Below are positions 45,290-56,216 of a stretch of 56,682 bases of DNA, piece after piece (position 1 is the first letter of the stretch; every line of letters begins with the position of its first letter). The position numbers and the translations under genes were made by a program. The stretch covers positions 1 to 56,682 of the forward strand of contig MU833418.1 of the NCBI GenBank assembly GCA_029204225.1, written 5' to 3'. Origin of the DNA: Diphasiastrum complanatum (lineage: Eukaryota; Streptophyta; Lycopodiopsida; Lycopodiales; Lycopodiaceae). Below the pieces are notes generated by a model, which saw only the letters and a program-made list of their open reading frames with translations, was not told where the DNA came from and ran no database searches.

Positions 45290-47480
45290 GAAAAACTGGG
45301 GAAGTTTTTCTTTATGCTTTCAACTCTCTAAAGAATCATCATCCTCAGTCTGACCCTTCCAACTAATCAAGCACTTTCAAACGGAACGATTTCTCAATTG
45401 TTTATATTTGGTTCTAAGTATTTTCTTAGGTTCCAAAGGTACACTAAGTGACAAATCTTCTGAATGGGATAATCCTCATCAGATCCAACTGTATCACCTT
45501 CACGTCAACTTAATTTTAAGTGGATTACATGAAATATTGGATGTGCAGTAGATTTTTCTTAAAGATCTAGTTCATAAGCTAAAGAACCAATTTTTTGTAC
45601 AATCTTGAATGGTCCAAAAAATCGGATAGATAGTTTATAATGCTTCTTGGTATGTAATGTCCTAGAATCTATTGGAATTCTAAGATATACCCAGTCATCA
45701 ATTTCAAAATCTTTGGGATATCTCTTAAGATCGACATAGTGCTTAGCTATGTCCTGAGCACTACATATAAGTACTATATAAGTATTGTCCTTAGCCACTT
45801 ATAGCATTTATTGCATATCATGCAGAAAATCCACAACCTTGTAGACCTTAACAGATTTCATCTCCACATTAATAGGAGATCTAGACTAAAAACCATACAT
45901 AAGCATAAAAAGACTATAGCCTATAGCAAAATGTTTTTTTACTATTGTATGCAAACTCAATAAGAGAAATGTAATCTTCCCAATCAAATTGCTTGTGAGA
46001 AACATATGTCCTTAACACATCTTCCATAGTCTAATTAGTCCTTTCTATCTGGCCATATGATTTAGGATGATCAATAGAACTAAATCTAAGAGAAGTTTTT
46101 AGTTTATAGATTACTATTAACCAGCAATGACCTATGAACTTAGGATCTCTATTACTAACAATGTCAATCAACACATCATACAACTGAAATAATCTTTCAA
46201 CAAAGATCTAGAATAACTCAGAAGCCTTAATGGTTGACGTAACTGGTATAAACACATCTATTACAACCCAAAGAAAATAATTTTTTCATTTTTCGTGCGT
46301 ACTATAACACAATTGAGGACCAACGAATTTTTTGCTTTCAAATGCTAGTGGCCTATCTTTCTATAGTAGAACTACTCCAATTGCAATATCACTTGCGTCA
46401 ATTCTCACGACATATGGTAGATTTGGATCTGCAATCTGTAAAATGTGAGCCAAAACAATCGGGGTCTTAAGCTTCTCAAAATTATGATTCAGTTCCTCAT
46501 TCCATACAATAGCTAGGTTGATTTTTCTTTTTCTTTTTGTTAACAATTACTTTTGTTAAATTATTGAGAGGTGCCGCCACTTCAGCGTAATCCTCAATAA
46601 ATCTCTAAATGAAAACCGTAAATCCTAAGAATGATTTAACTTGTTTAACCATTTGCAGAATTAGTCAATCAGCCACTATCTTGATTTTATCCTCGTCAAT
46701 CTTGATCCCAAAAGTTGTGATAAACCAGCTTATGCTTAAAAAAGCTACACTTGTACCTTAGCATAGAGTAATTCATGTCGGAGTTTCACCAAGACAATTT
46801 TGATATGTTCTATGTATTCCTCGAAGGTGATGAGAATATCATGCAGAAATTGTTCATCATTTGTTGGAGCGTTCATTAATCCAAAAGGCAACACTAAGAA
46901 CTCATAATGGCCAAATCTAGTATGAAATCCAATCTTTTGGACATCTTTCAATTTGATTCTTATTTGATGGTACCCTATTCTGAGATCAATTTAGTGAAGT
47001 ATTTAGCCCCATCTAAGCAATCTACAAAGTCTTCCATCCTGGGTAATGTGGGATACTTATTCTTAATAGTCACTTTGTTTAACTCCTTGTAATCCATGCA
47101 CATTAATAAATCTCCATCCTTCTTCACTTTCAGAAAAATAGGAGTGCCCCATGGTGACTTACTGGGCTGGATATGTTCCATCCTCATATAATTTTCTATT
47201 TGACTTGAAACATCTTTCTCCTCCTCCTAAGAGAACCTATAAGGCTATCTAGAGATAGGTTGACTTCTTGGAATTAACTCTATCATGTGATCTGCTAACC
47301 TAGACGGTGGTAAACCATGAGGTAATTATGATGGAAATACATATGTAAATTCACTTATGATATGATTTTTCATTGCTTGTTCATGATAAAAATTTACTAA
47401 GTTAAGAATTATTCAAAACTCACAACCATTTAGATACACATCAGAAACATCCACAATAGGAATAGTAAACACTGAAAATA
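45290..47480 (-). pseudogene. Ty3/gypsy chromovirus pol (RT, RNase H, integrase, chromodomain)
   Basis: Minus-strand order: LPHGLPPSRLADHMIELIPR near 47310; RT blocks HIQPSKSPWGTPIF, MCMDYKELNKVTIKNKYPTL and GAKYFTKLI (47187-46975); FHTRFGHYEFLVLPFGLMNAP (46951-46745); RNase H start YVVRIDASDIAIGVVL (46546-46361); integrase RFSSIDHPKSYGQIERTN near 46070 and FDWEDYISLIEFAYNSKKTF; then KHYKLSIRFFGPFKIVQKIG (45798-45559). Near 45400-45310 LRNRSV-KCLISWKGQTEDD is a chromodomain-like end, which places it in the chromoviruses. The RT active-site YxDD block is not preserved between the fragments. Many stops and frameshifts; gag and protease are missing beyond 47480. A polypurine tract and LTR follow directly. 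Confidence 0.9.
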
Positions 47481-47499
47481 TTTTATACTGTTAGTAAAG

Positions 47500-47715
47500 A
47501 ATCAAAAATAGAATAATTTCACCATGGCATGTGTTTTGTAAGCCCATGTATGTGTGAATCCTAGCATGGCATGTGTGTTGTAAGACCATGGGTAGAGAAT
47601 AAATAAAATATTTATACTTAATTCATAAGTTTAAGTTAAGTTAAACTTAAGTTATAAGTTAATAGCTTAAGACTGGAAGTTTTTTAAGCTTAAGACTGGA
47701 AGTTTTTTAAGCTTA
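47500..47715. repeat. Short tandem repeats
   Basis: CATGGCATGTGTKTTGTAAG occurs at 47524 and 47562. AAGACTGGAAGTTTTTTAAG occurs at 47668 and 47695, with TTAAGTTAAG-type runs before it. Confidence 0.85.
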
Positions 47716-48608
47716 AGTAGAGAGAAATGATCTGAGTGACACTTTTGTGTTCAATCTTCCATAACACAATTTGTCGGTTGCTCTACAAGCCTGACAGACT
47801 CTACTCTGTTCAAATATCACACAACTGTGAATTCTCTCTCTGCTCTGTTTTTCTGAAATCACCTTGTTTACCTTTCTTTTTCCTGATTTCACCAACCAAA
47901 TCTCTATTATAGAATTCGTCGACCTACTTGAGGCTCATTCTTTGAAAGATCAATTCTCTGGCCAGCCCTGCGATTTCTACTATCGAGGTTAGCTCTGATA
48001 TTTGCCCAAAACCCATATTTTTCACTGAGAAAACTCGCGACATTATTTCCACTCACATCAAAATTCGTGAACCATCTCAACTATTCGCTCATGGCCTGAA
48101 ACCCCTGTCTATGACTTGTCCAAAATCCATCAGTATTTGTCCGAAAAGTGATTTTAATCATTTTTCTCAGTATAGATCAGATAGTAGAGTTCGCAACAAT
48201 TCTCAATTGAGAAATGTCCAATCGTTAAACTATTTTTGTACCTCCGCAAATTCTCTCCATGTGTAAATTGTCGGTTTCGAAAAAAACCTTAAATTTTTAC
48301 TCAATTGCTATTTCGCCACATAGTTCTCAACTAGAATTCGTGACCCTCTTAATCTGATTTGCAAGATTCTGTACAAGAAAGAAAGAGGAGTCTCTTGACA
48401 TAGACCTCATTATAATATCAATAAAGAGTCATTTTATAGTATATCTATTCTGAAAAGAACTTACAAACCAATCCACTCTCTACTTTGATTCAGAAACTGC
48501 TACTCGTTACCTTGTGAATTCTAGTAGTGATCAGTTGAAGCCTCTATAGCCCTTTAATGAAAATTTTCTTAGACACTCTCTAGTTTTAGAATTATCAGAT
48601 CCTTTAAC
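47716..48608 (+). mobile_element. Leader/LTR-like region of a plus-strand gypsy element
   Basis: No coding signal. It precedes the gag relic and has LTR-like short CT runs. No primer site was identified, so boundaries are open. Confidence 0.35.
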
Positions 48609-49255
48609 ATGTCTAAGGAACCTCGTGAGTCTTTGTAAAACCCACCAATGAAATCTGAACGTTGGATTTATTGCATTGATGCATCTAAATATGATGGAGA
48701 ATCTTACCTAGTTGGATTTCTTTTAGACTTTGACAATGCATGTAAATTCTATGGAGACACATCTGAAACTAAAAAGTTAAGGTTGTTTCCTATGGTCTTG
48801 ACTGGAGCCGCAAAAGAGTGGTATCTCAACCTTGAACTCCAAGATCTCTGTTATTGGGATACCTTAAAGGATGCCCTCCTTAAGCGCTTCAAACCATTTA
48901 AACTGACTCAAAGCCCTTTCATCCAGATAACCCATATCAAGATGCGTCATGAAGAGTTAATCAAAAATTACATTGAGTGTTTTAAATGATTCAAGGTAGA
49001 ATGTGTGGATGAAAACATCATAGAGAAAATGGCAATTAAGCTTTTCCACGAAGGAGATAAGGTCCTCCTCTACCAGACCAAAGCACATAAAAAGAAAAGT
49101 TAAATTTAATGGCCAAGGGCCCTACATTATCAAAGATATATTCACTTTTGGTTATGCCAAATTTCAAACCTTGCAAAGAGAAAATGTAGTCATCGTCGTC
49201 AATGGGAGACTTAGGAAATACCACAAACACTGCTTTTACCTTGACTTGTACTAAT
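48609..49255 (+). pseudogene. Ty3/gypsy gag joined to integrase C-terminus by internal deletion
   Basis: ATG at 48609 begins MSKEPRESL, followed by a TAA; the frame from 48648 continues through NACKFYGDTSETKKLRLFP, LTGAAKEWYLNL and LLKRFKPF, the Retrotrans_gag pattern, and stops at 48987. About 50 bp later the plus strand encodes GDKVLLYQTKAHKKK, then (after a frame change) FNGQGPYIIKDIFTFGYAKF and VNGRLRKYHKH ending at 49252, a pattern of gypsy integrase C-termini. Protease, RT and RNase H are missing, so a deletion of several kb fused the two ends. It lies on the opposite strand from the chromovirus relic next door and is a different element. Confidence 0.75.
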
Positions 49256-49322
49256 TATTAACTCTTTTTTATGTCCTATTGGTTCTCTTTTTGTAACCGT
49301 ATAAATGTCGTTTTATGTAGTA

Positions 49323-49434
49323 GGTAATGGCCATTACCATAAATAATTTGGGACCCGGCAGCGAATGGCAGAGGCCACGAGCTGTCCGGGGACCGGATTA
49401 TTTGTGGTAATGGTCCGACCAATGAACCATTACC
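49323..49434. mobile_element. Small inverted-repeat element, copy 1 (112 bp)
   Basis: It begins GGTAATGG and ends CCATTACC, a perfect 8-bp terminal inverted repeat that extends imperfectly outward (GTTTTATGTAGTA against TCACGTAATTAC inverted). Inside, ATTACCATAAATAAT pairs with ATTATTTGTGGTAAT, and GGGACCCGG with CCGGGGACC, so nearly the whole unit can fold into a hairpin. No coding content. The same unit, interrupted, is at 22181-22403. Confidence 0.75.
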
Positions 49435-49510
49435 TCACGTAATTACTACTCTTCATCCAAAAGGGTATGTCTACATTGCACCCCCAAAGGCAAACTCAAG
49501 GACTGCAACA

Positions 49511-49641
49511 GCTTCACATGGCATGGCTTGGGGGCTAGATCCAAGTTTGATATAGGATTGGTTGGGCGGTTTGGCTCCATAGTCTCTCCTAGTGTGTTCT
49601 CCTATCCTCATCTTAGAGGCAATCCATTGGGATCACTATAA
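49511..49641 (+). mobile_element. LTR 3'-end fragment abutting the full 5' LTR
   Basis: TTCACATGGCATGGCTTGGG through GAGGCAATCC matches the last ~120 bp of both LTRs of the downstream element. It keeps a GTGTTCTCCTATCC block present in the 3' LTR but missing from the 5' LTR. The full 5' LTR starts within a few bases of its end. Confidence 0.8.
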
Positions 49642-50106
49642 TGTTATGGCCATATTCGGTTAAGGACCTAGAACAATCCTAACATGGTAGGCCGGCCCTC
49701 TAGTACTCGAGATTATTGGGTCACACCATGATTTAATTCCATGTCAAGGCCAGTTTATGAGTAACTACCTTGAGAGGACCCAAACACTCTAATTGAGACA
49801 TTTGGAGCATTGCATGTCTGTGTGACAGATATAGGCAAGAGGACTGCATGAAGAGGTGTGATCTATTTATAGTTGACCTGCATGGGGATTGCATGGTTAC
49901 ATGCACATGACTATACTCTCTATATAATGAGGTGGGGATTCTCTCGTCGACATATTGGGTTTAGGTTACCATTTTCTCTCTTCTCCTCTTGCTTCACATG
50001 GCATGGCTTGGGGCTAGATCTAGTTTTGATCTAGGATTGGTTGGGTAGTTTGGCTCCATAGTCTCTCCTATCCTCATCTTAGAGGAAATCCTTGAGGGTC
50101 TTTACA
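49642..50106 (+). repeat. 5' LTR of the 6.57-kb element
   Basis: Starts TGTTATGGCC and ends TTTACA. A TATTTATAG motif near 49864 is a candidate TATA box. Similarity to the 3' LTR is roughly 90 percent by eye. Confidence 0.9.
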
Positions 50107-50107
50107 T

Positions 50108-50120
50108 TGGTATCAGATCA
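50108..50120 (+). promoter_or_regulatory. Primer-binding site of the 6.57-kb element
   Basis: TGGTATCAGATCA, one T after the LTR end; close to the initiator-tRNA primer site. Confidence 0.85.
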
Positions 50121-51176
50121 CGGGCTAAGATGTGGTCTTGGATGGGAGTTGGAGGCAAGCTCTACATGGGATTGGAAGATCGAAGCACTTGGAGTAACAT
50201 CCCGATTTTGGAGTGCTGAATTCTCAAAGGAGGTTTGGAATTGAATTTGTTAATTCTTGGAGCTCTTCAATATTATTGTAATGTGCCTAACGTTATGTTT
50301 TAATTTGAAGGAAAGGCTGAAAATTAAGTCATGTGATGAATTTTTTGGTTTCTGAGAAGAATTCCAATTCATGTTATTGGTTTGCATGTGTGAATCAAGA
50401 GGCTTGTTGCTTGTTTTTGGTATATCAATGGAGTTTTTGATGACATGCAAAAGACCATAATGTTCAGGGTGTTGGATTCAGGTTGGTCTGGCTACGGTTA
50501 TTGATAGTCTGATTCTGAATCAATTTATCCAGAGGAATAAATAGTTCGTAGCTAGAAATTTTGAGTCTAACAAACTACTTATTCATGTGAGGTGTGCTTT
50601 CTTACACTGATCAAACAGTAGTTTAAGCACATAGAATGGAATTGCTAATTTGATGAACTCTCTATTAGTAAACAAATTTTGGAGCTGGAACCACAATCAT
50701 CTGTTTGACATTAACTATTTCCTGGAAAAGAATGATTAGCAGGTTCTTGAGGATCTGTAGGAAACGTTCTGGAATAGTTTAATGTACTACCCCAGTGATT
50801 GAAGATTGTAGGGGGGTGATTTCTGAATCTGCAAAAATCCAGAGTGACCATTATTTCCTGTTTTCCGCTCTGTGGCTGAGAGTTGTGGAAGATAATGAAT
50901 TAGTGAGTGCATGAAAAGCGCTCCAGAGGGCAGCAAGATCTAAATCTTAATTGATTTTGTGGAAGACCTAGATCTTTGTTGGCGCGTTCACAGGTCCTGT
51001 GTTAGTTTGAGATGACTGTTTTCGCCCTCCAAAGCCATGAAACATGATGTTTCCATAAGAGAAAAGGTATTGTAGCTTGTTTCTTGTCAATGGTGGAGCG
51101 TGGAGGGAAAACCGTGGAGCAAACTGCTCGTAATGAACTGTGGATGGGCGCGATCCAACTCTGATCCTTGTTGATT

Positions 51177-51179
<3 letters not shown>

Positions 51180-51252
<73 letters not shown>

Positions 51253-51297
51253 CTCTCTCGTCTCTCTCTCTCTCTCTCTCTCTCTCGCTTGTGATCT
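51180..51297. repeat. (CT)n microsatellite
   Basis: About 118 bp of CT with a few interruptions (CCTCTC, CGTCTC, CGCTTG) inside the element interior. Confidence 0.95.
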
Positions 51298-54200
51298 CTC
51301 TCTCACGAAGCATCCCTCTGCCTCATTTGTTGATGGCCGCACTGTCAAAATGGTATAGAGGGAGCCGGCCCTAAGTTTTTTTCTTTGGGAAAGAATAGGG
51401 TTTGTTTTTTCATTTGAGGGCCCATGGCCTTTTGTAAAAAAAAAAAAGGATTTAAAATCTTACTTTTCGGGCTTGTGCATGAATGTACAATATGGTCAAG
51501 ATAGTTATGATTGTAAAATGGTCGACAATTTTGGTATTGGCTAATTGTTTGCATTCAATGCTTTTACATGCCTATTATCAAGGCTTGAAAGGATTTTGAC
51601 ATTTTCTTCGCTGTGAGTTAGTTCAAAATCGGTTTTCTGAAACAGCTCTAGAAGTTTAGGCTAATAACACCCAATTAGAGAATTTTGATTTCTTGGTGTT
51701 TGTTTGTCAAAATTTAACCTTGGATGATAATCATGTCACTTTGACATTTTCAGCTAAGCCGGTTTTTTTGGAACTTGAGTACCATTATTAGTGGTCAAGC
51801 AGTATTAATTGGTTTCCAGTAGGAATTTTTTCGAAGCCGATCTTGACGGAACTAAGGGGAGTGGTGTAGTTCTCAAGCATATACCAGGTCTAGGAATCTG
51901 ATTCTGGGTACGATGCTTTTTAAACCATTTAACTTTGGAGGATTAGTACTCCCAGTAAATGGAGTTAGATTGTGTTTTTCGATTTTTTTTTCTCCTTTTA
52001 AAATCGGTGGAACACCGATCAGTTGGTTATTGTGGTTTTGATGATTTAGGTCATTAAAATTGAACAAGCCAAAGCTTTTGAAATACTTGTTAAATAATTA
52101 ATGGTGGAAAATTCATTGTATTTGGAGGTATTTGTTTATTCAACAATTTTATTTGGGGTGAATACAAAGGAGAAAGTACCCGAATCCAAATCTTATTTTC
52201 CATTAATTATAGATAATTCTAACGAAGTAATTCTTAAGCCAGTATGTAGAAAGGGAGGAACAGTCCAATTTTTTTGAAAAAATTGTAATGATAGGAACTG
52301 ATCAAAAGTAAACTGATTTCATTTCCAGTTAAAATCCTATGGGGGTTTGTATATCGATATTCCTACCCAGGGTAGTAGGATAGAGATGAAATTGTTTCAA
52401 TTTTTTTCCTTACAGTAATTCATGTGTTTACATTTACTAATGTCATTACGTCTTCTTGATACCTTAGCTGAAAGATTTTTAGAGAACTGAAAATTCTAAG
52501 GGAGGGAAGAAGAGTGGACATCAGGGGTAGTAAGTGTGACCGGAAAATGTATTTCGCAATTAGGATTTTGGAACTCCTAGTAAATAATTGCTTAATACTG
52601 AATATTAATTTCATGGGTAGGATTCATTTTGTAACTAATATCTTTGTGACCATTGATTTATCCGTAGTTTTGAATGTCAATTGTGATGTTAGAAGTAGAA
52701 TCTGATATATGGATTACATTGGATCTGTTAGTTGATAGAAGCTTGTCCCTAGAGTTGATGCTCTTGATCCAAGGGGATTTGAAGCTTATCATTAACCTGT
52801 AAGGATCAGAATGTAGTGTTGAACCATGTTAATTCTTCTGTCTAAATCACAGAATCAGGTGTGGATTTGTAGTATCCATCTGATAGGGGATTCTCCAGTA
52901 TTTGGGAAACAAGAGATAGTTTCCTATAGTGATTATAGGACAACTAGATGATCAATAGATCTGTAGAATATCAAATAAGGTGGTTAAGGATTTTCTGGAA
53001 GGAAAAGCTGATGGTATGGGACATCGCTAATTTTGAAAAGGATTCTAGGACTGTAAAGATCTGATGATCAATGATGTGTTTTAGTACCTAGTCGTGAAAT
53101 GGGGAAAAAAAACCATTTGATCAAATGTGGGGTATTTTAGAAAATTTTGAGGTTTAATCTAGATCCCAATGTGGTATCTCATTAGTTACAAAATCAAAGA
53201 CCCTCAAATCTATTTCTCGCTTTCTTAATTAATCTTTTACTTCTTAGTAATTTCGCGAATATAAGACATCAGACTGGTTTATATGATTCTTTTCAGCATT
53301 AAGTTATTCTTTTGAAAGACTGTTATGTCATACAAATTACTACTTGTGTGGATAGACTTAGAATCCTAATAAATTTTAAGATTAATGTGTTTCAATTTCT
53401 TAAGCCTAGAATATCTCTTTTTGCATAAATGGATTTTGATAGAATGATAGTTTCTGTCACTCATGTTTGAAAATATTTGAAGGAAAGTCATGTTTTGTAA
53501 TAGAGTGAAACCTTGATTGGAATGCACTTATTACTAACTTTTCTTGGATTTGGATATTTTCATAGATCATCTTTCCAGTTAACTTTTATTGAAATTGATA
53601 ATTTCTTTAAAAGGAGGGGTGGAAGTGGTGGAATATAATTCTATTTGAAAATCTGTAGGTTGCATAGTTTTTGGAAGAGATCCAGCTGTGGTATAGAAAT
53701 GAGATTTGGTCTAAAAGTAATTTCGGATAGATTCAGAGTAAGATACCTAATTGGAACTTTTCGAATAAGAGAAATTCTCTAGGGATTGTGTGGACAATCT
53801 GGAATTAGAACAAGTTTGATAGTTGAATCATTATCTATAAGTAGTACAGTTGAATGATCAAAGGTTACTAATTCCATTTTGGTTGGAATAGAAGTAAGTT
53901 TGATCGAGCATAAAGTCTGAGAGTTCTGTATTGGATCAACCTAATCTTAGTTTGAGTACTAGGATCAGAGAAGGGTTGATTGAGTGGAAGAAATTATTTA
54001 ATTGAAGGTAAGTGGGATTGGAAAACTGTGAGGAGTGAATGTTATTCGTCTCAGGGATTTTCGGATATGTTATTTACTCATGAGAAATAGAAAATCTTTT
54101 GTAGCTGAGTTACAAGATCTCAGTGAGATATGTGGAGTAAGCATATGTGGGTTCTGGAGGAATCTTCCAATAAAAACATGTTTATGTACTGGGTCATAGT

Positions 54201-55727
54201 GAGATTATTCACATATGTGCACGATTAATCTTGTATGAATCTACTGTGTGTATTCCAGGGTTACTAGGGTTTTTGGTGCACTTAACCTAGTCGGTGAACA
54301 TAAACATGTGATCAAGTATTGTTTTTACGAATACTTGCATAGTTAACAAATCTTTGGATTGGAGAATTTATGGAATAACTTATTAATGTTTGGATGAGGA
54401 TCTAAATGTAATGTCATACTAGTATAAGTGAGATCTGCACCTAGACATTTGAGATTTCTGAATCATGGCAATTAACTTGAGTAGTTGATTACTCCGGGAT
54501 GAAGTTAATTGGTATAACGATCATTTGATTACACAAATCATAATGAATCCGAGAATAATAACTAAATTGATATTCAGCGAGGACTTTGGATATCTAGTAA
54601 TCTAAACTTTTTTATAGTTGAAGATGATTGTCATCTTGGTATGTGTTCAGCCTTTAATTACCAGTGGTCTTTTAGACCTTGAATCTTGCACTTTAGTAAA
54701 GAATCATGTTTTGGAAGTATTCCTAAATCCAGTATTTTCTTAATAGAAAGAATTTGGAATGACTCTTACTTTTCCTGAGTTATGTGGACATATACTCCGG
54801 TATCCTATAAATGATTAAGTACAATTTTGGAATTCCAGAAAATCATGATTGACGAATCATATGAATCTAAATATTTATGATTGACGGATCATAAATAGAT
54901 ACTTAATTATTGTCACAGGACTACAAGGAATTGTAATGGTTCTTAAGTGTGATGATATATTCTTGATCTATTAATTAAGTAAGAATTCAGATCAGTGTTT
55001 TGAATCTCTCTACTCCAGTATCTTATTGAGAGCCTCTAGATCTCACGGACATTATCTTATTTATCTAGTGGATGCTATTCTGCTATTTGATGGTCTGCAG
55101 ATGTTTGAGTACAAGTTTTCGTTTGATTGGATCTCCAGTTATCATAGGAGACAGACAAGTCTATAAGAGGAATGAATGTTATTTTCTTGCATTTGGTGCT
55201 AGAAACATGAGCATTTAACTCAAAAGAGTATTAGGGATACTCAGAGTTGAGTTTTAATCATTCTATATCTTAATGATTCTCCTAGAGATTCTAGTTGAAT
55301 GAATTATCATAATCTTAGAATTGGATTCTAAGGATAGTTGTACTTGGAAGTTTTTTATAAATGGTCTGCCAGACTTTGTAGATAATTTCAGACTGTAATT
55401 ATTATCTCTTTTCTTTAACTGTAATCTCCTAAGTTAGGAAACACTTCACTCAGTGGTTCATGTAAGTGTTTTACATGAAGGTGATGTTACTAACTTATGT
55501 TGAGCGTAACCTAGTTGAGAAATTTATTGCTTAGTGTACTTTTTTCAAACTTGAGTCCTACTCCAGAACAGAGATTAACTATTGGAAATAGATTTATCTC
55601 TGAGTACTTGTTTGATATGGAAGTTAGACTAAGAATAATGATTTTCTCGGTTAATATTGAAAGTTAAAGGAATTGTTCTTGTAATTCTTTCATGTTATTG
55701 AAGAGCTTCTAAAGATAGAAGTAGTTT

Positions 55728-55740
55728 AAGGAGGGAAGAA
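55728..55740 (+). promoter_or_regulatory. Polypurine tract of the 6.57-kb element
   Basis: AAGGAGGGAAGAA directly before the 3' LTR, very similar to the chromovirus tract at 28096-28109 (AAGGGGGGAAGAA). Confidence 0.85.
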
Positions 55741-56213
55741 TGTTATGGCCATATTTGGTTAAGGACCAGGAATAGTCCTAATATGGTAGACCGGCCCTCC
55801 AATACTCGAGATTATTGGTCATGCCATAATTTAATTCCATGTCAAGGCCAATTTGTGACTAATTACCTTGAGAGGACCCAGACACTCTAATTGAGACATT
55901 TGGAGCATTGCATGTCTGTGTGATAGATATAGGCAGGAGGACTGCATGAAGAGGTGTGATCTATTTATAGTTGACCTGCATGGGGATTGCATGGTTACAT
56001 GCACAGGACTCTACTCTCTATAATATGAGGTGGATTCCCCGTCGACATATTGGGTTTAGGTTACCGGTTTCTCTCTCTCCTCTTGCTTCACATGGCATGG
56101 CTTGGGGGCTAGATCCAGTTTTGATCTAGGATTGGTTGAGTGGTTTGGCTCCATAGTCTCTCCTATTGTGTTCTCCTATCCTCATCTTCGAGGCAATCCT
56201 TGAGGTCTTAACA
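55741..56213 (+). repeat. 3' LTR of the 6.57-kb element
   Basis: Starts TGTTATGGCC and ends CTTAACA. Same landmarks as the 5' LTR, including CCGGCCCTC, ACTCGAGATTATTGG and TATTTATAG. Confidence 0.9.
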
Positions 56214-56216
56214 TTG

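Larger units (their letters stand above)
49642..56213 (+). mobile_element. 6.57-kb LTR retroelement with no intact coding capacity
   Basis: LTRs at 49642-50106 and 55741-56213, a primer site at 50108 and a polypurine tract at 55728-55740 define the element. The ~5.6-kb interior has no frame longer than about 100 codons apart from the CT-tract artefact. Near 55444 a short relic reading LHSVVHVSVLHEGDV and the following 200 bp resemble the end of the chromovirus pol in this window, so it probably derives from a gypsy element. It is LARD-like: large, with the cis signals but no proteins. Pieces of its interior recur at 1-1010 (inverted), 9200-10095 (direct) and 56217-56682 (inverted). No matching target duplications are seen at its ends. 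Confidence 0.85.

Noticed and set aside
51002-51374. Arg-Glu-rich and Ser-Leu-rich frames
   Set aside because: Produced by the (CT)n tract at 51180-51297.
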